A program made the position numbers and the translations under genes. A DNA stretch of 5,515 bases. Source: Akkermansiaceae bacterium (GTDB lineage: Bacteria > Verrucomicrobiota > Verrucomicrobiia > Verrucomicrobiales > Akkermansiaceae). The notes beneath the pieces are model-generated. The model saw nothing but the letters and a program-made list of their open reading frames with translations, made no database searches and was not told the origin of the DNA. The DNA is taken from assembly GCA_028293225.1 (NCBI GenBank), contig JAQGPE010000240.1:1-5515 (forward strand). Direction: 5' to 3'. Numbering within the stretch: the first letter of the stretch is position 1; each line of letters starts with the position of its first letter. Below are positions 1 to 5,044 of this stretch, piece by piece.

Positions 1-54
1 CTGGATGACGTTCTGGGCGAAGAGGAGCTGGCGCGGGTTTAAGGTAGTAACCAT
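1..54 (-). CDS. Possible N-terminal fragment of an unidentified protein, cut by left edge
   Basis: An ATG at 54-52 opens a minus-strand frame that stays open to the window edge and reads MVTTLNPRQLLFAQNVIQ. The last 13 visible codons all end in G or C, as expected for a gene in this GC-rich DNA. The opposite strand in the same codon register reads like the Val/Leu/Glu/Asp-rich shadow seen opposite the real genes. There is no signal peptide, so the product would be cytoplasmic. No Shine-Dalgarno sequence is visible upstream. The LNPRQ-type opening faintly recalls the start of small terminase subunits, but 18 residues cannot support that. The alternative is a plus-strand gene ending at the TAA at 40-42 (tail LDDVLGEEELARV), which I consider less likely because only 9 of its 13 codons end in G or C. 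Confidence 0.35.
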   Translation of the reverse strand, partial: MVTTLNPRQLLFAQNVIQ

Positions 55-334
55 CGCGGCAGGGTGCCGGAGGGTTGAGGGCGATGGCGATTGTGGGATG
101 CGCAACTCTCGGGGAGACGTCAGACGCTAGACCGGAGGGGATTTGCGACCTGTGGTCGTGGGCCTTTCTGAGGGAGGGAGAGGCGGGCTGGTGGAGAGGA
201 GCGGGCGCCGCGGGAGGTGGTGAACTGATAGGCGTGAAGGGGCGCCCGGAGTGCGGCTTTCGCCGGGTGTTTTAACAGGGGTTTCACCCCTGGCTGTCCC
301 ATTTCGCACCTTTGGCGCTCTATGAACTGGAAGG
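55..334. other. Gene-poor spacer with short hairpins
   Basis: No convincing gene lies here. The short frames present (about 60-66 codons, both strands) are low-complexity, rich in Arg/Pro/Gly, and match no family I recognise. The stretch contains several inverted repeats: CGACC-TGT-GGTCG at 146-158; CGGGCGCC at 202-209 facing GGCGCCCG at 241-248 (8-bp arms, 31-nt loop); CGGC/GCCG at 254-265, which on the minus strand is a GAAA-capped hairpin; and the 7-bp hairpin at 276-292, listed separately. This density of hairpins downstream of the DUF1501 stop fits either transcript-end structure or a decayed intergenic repeat. Confidence 0.6.
276..292 (-). terminator. Compact hairpin downstream of the DUF1501 gene; possible terminator or repeat remnant
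   Basis: CAGGGGT (276-282) and ACCCCTG (286-292) form a perfect 7-bp stem with a 3-nt loop, 43 bases past the DUF1501 stop codon. On the minus strand it is followed by TTAAAAC rather than a clean run of T, and then by a second GAAA-capped hairpin at 265-254. Without a T tract it is not a textbook intrinsic terminator, so it may instead protect the 3' end or belong to an interspersed repeat. The position fits the end of the DUF1549/DUF1553-DUF1501 transcript. Confidence 0.35.
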
Positions 335-1759
335 TCAGGCGATGATTTCGTTGACGACGTGGCCGTGAACGTCGGTCAGGCGGAAGTCGCGACCGGAGTA
401 GTGGTAGGTGAGCTTTTCGTGGTCGAAGCCCAGCAGCGCCAGCATGGTGGCATGGAGGTCGTGGACGTGGACGGGCTTTTCGACCGCTTTGTAGCCGAAC
501 TCGTCGGTGGCGCCGTGGACGTAGCCGCCCTTGACTCCCCCGCCGGCCATCCAGACGGTGAAACCGTAGTGGTTGTGGTCGCGGCCTTTCATGGTGCCGG
601 CATTGGAACCTGCCTGGGGAAGTTCGACGGCCGGGGTGCGGCCGAATTCGCCGCCCCAGAGGACCAGGGTTTCATCGAGCAGGCCGCGCATTTTCAGGTC
701 GGCGAGGAAGGCGCCGATGCCTTGGTCGCACTCGCCGGCGAGGCGGCGGTGGTCCTCGATGTTGTCGTGGCTGTCCCAGGGCTGGCCATTGCCGTGCCAA
801 AGCTGGATGAAGCGGACGCCGCGCTCCAGGAGGCGGCGGGCCATGAGGCACTGGCGGGCGAAGGGGCCGGGGCCATACATGTCGCGGACGTGCTGCGGCT
901 CCTTGGTCGTGTCGAAGGCGTCGGTCGCGTCGCTCTGCATGCGGTAGGCGAGCTCGAAGCTGCGGATGCGGGCTTCGAGCTGGGGATCGTGGTTGCGCGA
1001 CTCGAGGTGCTGCTCGTTGATCTGGCGGAGGAAATCGAGCTGGCGCTGCTGGCGGCCATCGCGGACGTTCGGATTGCGCAGGTTTTCGATCATCCGGTCG
1101 ACCTCGCCGATGGAGCTGTCGAGGTAGGTGCCCTGGAAATTTCCGGGCAGGAAGGCCGAGCGCCAGTTTTCGGCGCGCTTGATCGGCATGCCGCCGGGGC
1201 AGAGCGAGACGTAGGCGGGCAGGTTCTCGTTTTCGCTGCCGAGGCCGTAGGTGACCCACGAGCCCATGGAGGGCCGGGCGAGGCGGCCGTCGCCGCAGTT
1301 CATCAGCATCAGCGACGGCTCGTGGTTCGGCACGTCGGCGGTCATCGAGCGGATCACGCAGAGGTCATCGGCATGTTGGGCGGTGTGCTGGAAGAGCTCG
1401 CTGATCTCCAGGCCGGACTGGCCGTAGCGCTTGAACTCGAAGGGCGATCGCAGGGCCGCGCCGGTGGGGCGTTCGGTTTTCAGGCCCTGGAGCGGCATGG
1501 TCTTGCCGTGGAATTCCTGGAGCTTCGGCTTCGGGTCGAAGGTGTCGACCTGGGACGGGCCGCCATTCATGAAAAGATGGACCACCCGCTTGGCCTTTGG
1601 CGCGAAATGAGGAACCGGAATGCTGCCGGCGTCCATGGCTCCGGCGCGACCGCTGAGCAGGCCGCCGAGGGCCATGCTGCCGAAGCCCATGCCGCAGCGC
1701 TGCAGAAAGTCGCGGCGATCCAGGACGAGGTCGCGGGCAGTGAAGGCGTGGTGGGACAT
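335..1759 (-). CDS. DUF1501 protein, Tat-exported, alkaline-phosphatase-superfamily type
   Basis: A 474-residue full-length member of DUF1501 (PF07394), a family with an alkaline-phosphatase/sulfatase-like fold found mostly in Planctomycetota and Verrucomicrobiota; its reaction is unproven. The N-terminus holds a twin-arginine signal (R15-R16 in DRRDFLQRC, then a Gly/Ala/Leu stretch to about 40, likely cleavage near AGA-41), so export of a folded protein is expected. Family landmarks in order: NGGPSQVDTFDPKP (65-78), RPSMGSWVTYGLG (162-174), WDSHDNIEDH (328-337), GGEFGRTP (369-376), the His-rich GRDHNHYGFTVWMAGG (392-407) and HVHDLHATMLALLG (431-444). The clustered Asp and His residues are placed as metal or catalytic ligands would be, but I cannot assign them individually. 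The ATG at 1759 is chosen because it gives a normal spacing to the twin arginines; no Shine-Dalgarno precedes it. It lies 67 bp downstream of the DUF1549/DUF1553 gene on the same strand, its usual partner, and is probably co-transcribed. Confidence 0.93.
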   Translation of the reverse strand: MSHHAFTARDLVLDRRDFLQRCGMGFGSMALGGLLSGRAGAMDAGSIPVPHFAPKAKRVVHLFMNGGPSQVDTFDPKPKLQEFHGKTMPLQGLKTERPTGAALRSPFEFKRYGQSGLEISELFQHTAQHADDLCVIRSMTADVPNHEPSLMLMNCGDGRLARPSMGSWVTYGLGSENENLPAYVSLCPGGMPIKRAENWRSAFLPGNFQGTYLDSSIGEVDRMIENLRNPNVRDGRQQRQLDFLRQINEQHLESRNHDPQLEARIRSFELAYRMQSDATDAFDTTKEPQHVRDMYGPGPFARQCLMARRLLERGVRFIQLWHGNGQPWDSHDNIEDHRRLAGECDQGIGAFLADLKMRGLLDETLVLWGGEFGRTPAVELPQAGSNAGTMKGRDHNHYGFTVWMAGGGVKGGYVHGATDEFGYKAVEKPVHVHDLHATMLALLGFDHEKLTYHYSGRDFRLTDVHGHVVNEIIA

Positions 1760-1777
1760 CGGGGAAAAGTTTGCTGG

Positions 1778-1798
1778 TTTTCAGTGTTCAGTTTTCAG
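1778..1798. repeat. Three-copy 7-bp tandem repeat between the paired genes
   Basis: TTTTCAG (1778-1784), TGTTCAG (1785-1791) and TTTTCAG (1792-1798) lie head to tail with a single mismatch in the middle copy. On the coding (minus) strand this reads as CTGAAAA-type heptads and falls 19-39 bases upstream of the DUF1501 start. It occupies a third of the 67-bp gap and is markedly more A/T-rich than its surroundings. It may be a microsatellite; no regulatory role can be read from the sequence. Confidence 0.7.
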
Positions 1799-1826
1799 GA
1801 ACAGCCGAAGAGGAGGGCGTGAGGCG

Positions 1827-4607
1827 CTAATCGATGTAGTGGAATTCGTTGGAAGCCCAGAGCATCTGGATCAGGTCGGCCCAGGGGTCGGCAGCGGTCG
1901 CTCCGGGGGCGGGCGTGCTGGAAGTCGGGAACTGGCGGGTGAAATTGCCGACTTCTTCAATAGGTTGGGCATCGGTTTCGTGGCCTTCGATGGAGAGTTT
2001 CCAACTGGTGCCGCCGCAGGAGTCGCCGTTCGGGGCGCGAAGTACGAAGTCCATGGTATCACCGGTGCGGACATCGACCCATGGGGAGGAGATGTCGGCG
2101 GCGCCTTCCGGGTCGAGCTTGGCCTCGGCGAGCGGCTGGCCCTTGCCGTCGATCCGCCACGCCAGGGTAGCGCCGCCTTTTTGAGTGCGGCCGAGATGGC
2201 CGGTCATGCGGACCTTGCCGGGAGACGAGGCTTGCCAGCGCAGCACCATGCTATGACCGGCGGAGGGGTGGCCGCCGCTGGCGGAAACGTTCAGCCAGCG
2301 GATCGGCGCGGTGGCCGGATCGGGGCCGGTTTTCCAGACCTTGTCGGCGAAGATCGGGAAGGACTCCAGTTGGCCGCCGGGAGCGCCGGTATCGACGCCG
2401 TGCAGGACCTGCCAGAAGCCGCCGAGGCGCGGGGCGTAGTCGGCGGGATTCGCGGACTCGATCCACTGGGCGGCGGAACTTTGCTCCGCGGGCGTGGCGT
2501 CGCGCTGATAGAGGCGTTTGTAGATCCACTCGACCTTTTGCCGGTTGTCCTGAAGGGCGGTGAACTCCGGATTTTGGGCGAGCTTGGCGGCCTGCCGGAG
2601 CACCAAGGGGCTGTTGAGAAAATAGAGCGCCTGCTGGGGAACGATGGTTTCGACGCGGCGCGGGCTGTGGTGGTCCGGGTGGGGCAGGTCGAAGGAAACG
2701 AAGATGCCGGGCAGCACGAAGCGATCGATGAAGGCGTAGGTGGTGCGGCGCGGGTCGGAGGCGGCGCTTTCGAGGCCGACCGAGCGGCCGCCGACCTCGT
2801 GGGTGTCGAGCGTGCCGGCGCTGGCCAGGACGCGGTCGCGCATGCTTTCGAAGTCGAGGCGCTGGCGGCGCCATTTCCAGAAGTGGGTGTTGGCCTCGTC
2901 GATGCGGTCATTCTTTTCCGGACCCGCGGCGGCGAGGCGGAAGGCTTTTGAGGTGACCAGCAGGCGCTGGAGTTCTTTGATGGAGCCGCCGCTTTTCCCG
3001 AACTCGACGGCGAGTTGGTCGAGCAGCGGCAGCAGTTCCGGAGTGGGGGTCTGCATGCCGAAGTCGCCGGGCTCGGCGAGATTCGCGCCGAACTGCCAGC
3101 CCCAGATGCGGTTGACGATGGCGCGGGAGGTCAGCGGATTGGCGGGATCGGCGATCTTTTCCGCCAGCGAGAGGCGCGGGCTTTTGCCTGCCGGGTATTC
3201 GCCGCCGCCGAGCATGGAGAGCCACTGGCGCGGGAAGGTCTCGCCCTTGTTGTCGGGGTTGCCGCGGACGAAGATGACGGCGTCCGACCACTGCTTTTTG
3301 TCGGTGACGACCATGGCGCGCGGTGGCGAGCCGGGGTGTTCGGTCATCAGCTTGGCCATGTCCCCTGCCCGCTTGCGCATCTCATTGCCGTCCTGCTGGT
3401 CGTAGAACTGGTTGATACGATCGATGCCGTAGGAGAGCGGGCAGTTGGGTTTGGCCGAGAGGGCGGCGAGGTCGCTGCCCGCGGCGGCGGCGAGCCACTC
3501 GGTGGCGAGCGCCTGGCAGAGGGCGGTCCGGGCGGGGTCATCGGCCGCCTGATCCATGGCGGCGGCCCATTCCTTCAGGCGCGGCGGCGAGGTTTCCGCG
3601 AAGGCGGCTTCATTGAGGAAGTCCTTCCAGCGCATGATCGGATTGGGGCGCAGGCGGCCGCGCTTGAAGCCCTCGCTGATGGCCTTGCCCTGATCCCAGT
3701 TTTCCTGGCGGGCGTGCCAACTGAGGTCGAGGTAGTTGGGGAAGGCCTCCTTTGAATGGATGTGATCGACGAGGGTCTGGCGGGCAGCGCGGTCGATCTC
3801 GTCGAGCTTCGCGACCTGGACCTGGTAGTCCTGATAGGCGGCGGCGTCCTTGGGCTGGCCGATGACCGGCTTGTCCTCCGGCTCGTCGGTCTTCGCGAAG
3901 ATCGAGTAGAGGGAATAGTAGTCCCTGGTGGTGATCGGGTCGAACTTGTGGTCGTGGCAGCGAGCGCAGGCGACGGTGCTGGAGAGGAAGCCGCGGGTCA
4001 CGACATCGACGCGGTCGTCGACGGTCTCGAGCTGGCCGGAGCGCAGGCCGACGGTGAGGAAGCCGAGGGCCGCGACGTCAGGATTGTCTGGCTTGTCGAC
4101 CAGCAGGTCGGCGGCGAGCTGGAGCTTGACGAATTGGGCGTAAGGCAGATCGCTGTTGAAGGCGTTGATCAGCCAATCGCGGTAGGTGTAGGCGAAGGGG
4201 TAGCGGTTGTCCTGGTCGAAGTTGTAGCCGCGGGTGTCGGCGTAGCGGGCCACGTCCATCCAGTGGCGGGCCCAGCGTTCACCGTAGGCCGGGCTGGCGA
4301 GCAGTTCGTCGACGAGCGACCGCCAGGTGGCGTCGTCGGGATGGGCCGCGATTTTCTGGAGCTGGTCCTCGGACGGAGGGAGGCCGGTGAGGGTGAAGGC
4401 GGCGCGTTCCAGCCATTGGCGGGGCGGGGCGAGCGGAGCGGGTTCGAGGCCGGCTTTCTGCCAGGAGGCGGCGAGGAGGAAATCGACGGGGTTGGTCCCC
4501 GCAGGAATCTCGACGGCCGCGGGAGGTTGATATGACCAGTGTCCGGGGGTCACTTCGGCTCCGGATAAACCGCCCGCGAGGGCCAGACTGATCGCAAGGA
4601 TACGCAT
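1827..4607 (-). CDS. DUF1549 (PSCyt2)-DUF1553 (PSD1) secreted protein with CxxCH motif
   Basis: A 926-residue protein, probably periplasmic or envelope-associated, and the usual partner of DUF1501 proteins. Residues 1-17 are a Sec signal peptide (MRILAISLALAGGLSGA). DUF1549 (PF07583) spans about 38-240, with LTGLPPSEDQL (73-83), YGERWARHWMDVARYADT (108-125) and a CARCH motif (C214, C217, H218) followed by DHKFDP. That motif has the form of a c-type haem site, though haem binding is unproven. A helical linker (about 241-440) leads into DUF1553 (PF07587), with ANPLTSRAIVNRIWGWQFG (489-507), LLVTSKAFR (549-557) and PQQALYFLNSPLVL (657-670). Residues about 740-880 look like a beta-sandwich inserted before the normal DUF1553 tail (WADLIQMLWASNEFHYID, 909-926). 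The N-terminal PSCyt1 cytochrome domain found in many relatives is absent. An in-frame TAG directly upstream fixes the start. No function is established; gene pairs of this kind are common near sulfatases and polysaccharide-degrading enzymes. Confidence 0.93.
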   Translation of the reverse strand: MRILAISLALAGGLSGAEVTPGHWSYQPPAAVEIPAGTNPVDFLLAASWQKAGLEPAPLAPPRQWLERAAFTLTGLPPSEDQLQKIAAHPDDATWRSLVDELLASPAYGERWARHWMDVARYADTRGYNFDQDNRYPFAYTYRDWLINAFNSDLPYAQFVKLQLAADLLVDKPDNPDVAALGFLTVGLRSGQLETVDDRVDVVTRGFLSSTVACARCHDHKFDPITTRDYYSLYSIFAKTDEPEDKPVIGQPKDAAAYQDYQVQVAKLDEIDRAARQTLVDHIHSKEAFPNYLDLSWHARQENWDQGKAISEGFKRGRLRPNPIMRWKDFLNEAAFAETSPPRLKEWAAAMDQAADDPARTALCQALATEWLAAAAGSDLAALSAKPNCPLSYGIDRINQFYDQQDGNEMRKRAGDMAKLMTEHPGSPPRAMVVTDKKQWSDAVIFVRGNPDNKGETFPRQWLSMLGGGEYPAGKSPRLSLAEKIADPANPLTSRAIVNRIWGWQFGANLAEPGDFGMQTPTPELLPLLDQLAVEFGKSGGSIKELQRLLVTSKAFRLAAAGPEKNDRIDEANTHFWKWRRQRLDFESMRDRVLASAGTLDTHEVGGRSVGLESAASDPRRTTYAFIDRFVLPGIFVSFDLPHPDHHSPRRVETIVPQQALYFLNSPLVLRQAAKLAQNPEFTALQDNRQKVEWIYKRLYQRDATPAEQSSAAQWIESANPADYAPRLGGFWQVLHGVDTGAPGGQLESFPIFADKVWKTGPDPATAPIRWLNVSASGGHPSAGHSMVLRWQASSPGKVRMTGHLGRTQKGGATLAWRIDGKGQPLAEAKLDPEGAADISSPWVDVRTGDTMDFVLRAPNGDSCGGTSWKLSIEGHETDAQPIEEVGNFTRQFPTSSTPAPGATAADPWADLIQMLWASNEFHYID

Positions 4608-4609
4608 CG

Positions 4610-4615
4610 CTCCCT
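4610..4615 (-). promoter_or_regulatory. Shine-Dalgarno-like site of the DUF1549/DUF1553 gene, unusually close to ATG
   Basis: On the minus strand AGGGAG is followed by only two bases (CG) before the ATG at 4607. The match to the ribosomal anti-SD is good, but the spacing is much shorter than the usual 5-9 bases. An in-frame TAG (4616-4614) overlaps it, so no longer in-frame protein is possible. It is the only SD-like element at any start in the window. Confidence 0.45.
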
Positions 4616-4667
4616 ACAGTAAGGAAGGCATCTCGAATTTCTTTCAGCCGGGCGCGGCGTTTTGCAG

Positions 4668-4733
4668 GCCAAACGGTGGCGTTGCATCGCTTTCCCAATG
4701 AGCATTTTCCCGTTTGGCAATGCCGCCAAGCGG
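4668..4733. promoter_or_regulatory. Three-copy 9-bp element GCCAARCGG in the divergent region, candidate operator
   Basis: GCCAAACGG (4668-4676, plus), CCGTTTGGC (4710-4718, the exact reverse complement) and GCCAAGCGG (4725-4733, plus, one difference) lie within 66 bp between the two divergent units. The second and third copies form a dyad with 9-bp arms and a 6-bp centre (AATGCC). The first and second copies are perfectly inverted, with centres 42 bp apart, close to four helical turns, so both would face the same side of the DNA. The second copy covers the -35 element of the plus-strand promoter. This is the layout of a dimeric regulator's operator with an upstream auxiliary site. No regulator gene is visible in the window. 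Alternatively, the 4710-4733 dyad could act as an RNA hairpin in any transcript that crosses it. Confidence 0.5.
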
Positions 4734-4741
4734 CCTAGAAT
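4714..4741 (+). promoter_or_regulatory. Sigma-70-like promoter for the plus-strand gene pair
   Basis: TTGGCA (4714-4719; one mismatch to TTGACA) and TAGAAT (4736-4741; one mismatch to TATAAT) are separated by 16 bp. Only six bases lie between the -10 element and the ATG at 4748, so transcription would be expected to begin at or next to the start codon, giving a leaderless message. This agrees with the lack of a Shine-Dalgarno sequence there. The -35 element lies inside the candidate operator dyad, which suggests repression by occlusion. I found no equally good promoter on the minus strand for the DUF1549/DUF1553 gene. Confidence 0.5.
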
Positions 4742-4747
4742 CCCGCC

Positions 4748-5017
4748 ATGCCTAGCAAGAAGGACATTCTCGACCTCCATTTCATGGACGCGAGGTACAA
4801 GCTGATCGACATCGCGGCGTTTCTCGACCGCATCGAGCGTCACGAGGGAGAAGCGGATTTCCGTTTCGAGGGCCTGAAAAAGGCGCTGCCGATCCTGCTG
4901 TCGGGCGAGCCGGGCCGGGCGAAGGCGGTGCTGGAGGCGCTGTCGGATCACTCCACAGAGCCGGCGGAAAAAGCCACCATGCAGGGGGCGTTCGGCGCTC
5001 CGCAGCTGCCGTCCTGA
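4748..5017 (+). CDS. Small conserved-looking helical protein of unknown function, upstream of eboB-type gene
   Basis: An 89-residue cytoplasmic protein with no signal peptide, membrane segment or cysteine. It appears to consist of three amphipathic helices: about 5-31 (containing LHFMDARYKLIDIAAFLDRI), 36-51 and 54-66. These are followed by a Thr/Glu/Pro stretch (STEPAEK, 69-75) and a short Gly/Pro tail. I do not recognise a characterised family. It sits where eboA would be in a standard ebo cluster, but is less than half the length I expect for EboA and shows none of the EboA features I know, so I do not call it eboA. Codon use is like that of its neighbours. Its TGA is in the same frame as the next gene, 27 bp away, so the two are almost certainly co-transcribed. 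The ATG at 4748 is chosen because it is the first in frame and lies just after a good promoter; an internal ATG at codon 13 would cut into helix 1. Confidence 0.8.
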   Translation: MPSKKDILDLHFMDARYKLIDIAAFLDRIERHEGEADFRFEGLKKALPILLSGEPGRAKAVLEALSDHSTEPAEKATMQGAFGAPQLPS

Positions 5018-5044
5018 GATCGATCCCCTTTCCTGTTCCTTTTT

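Noticed and set aside
1..42. Plus-strand C-terminal tail ending at TAA 40-42
   Set aside because: Possible, but all its codons begin with C or G and only 9 of 13 end in G or C, the pattern of a shadow; the minus-strand reading of the same bases looks more like coding sequence.
75..309. Small frames of 60-66 codons on both strands in the left spacer
   Set aside because: Low-complexity Arg/Pro/Gly/Ala translations, overlapping one another on both strands, and crossed by hairpins; no sign of selection for coding.
359..1822. 487-codon plus-strand reading frame
   Set aside because: It lies antisense to the DUF1501 gene over its full length and is dominated by Val/Ala/Gly/Glu/Asp, the typical shadow of a high-GC gene; it has no recognisable domain.
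1620..2951. 443-codon plus-strand reading frame
   Set aside because: Antisense to the ends of both minus-strand genes and spanning the gap between them; composition is of shadow type and no family is recognisable, whereas the opposite strand encodes clear family motifs.
2740..4535. Several plus-strand frames of 220-260 codons
   Set aside because: All are antisense to the DUF1549/DUF1553 gene, which has continuous conserved motifs throughout; these frames are by-products of its codon bias.
4710..4733. Dyad read as an intrinsic terminator
   Set aside because: No T run follows on either strand, and it overlaps a promoter-like -35 element, so an operator is a better reading.
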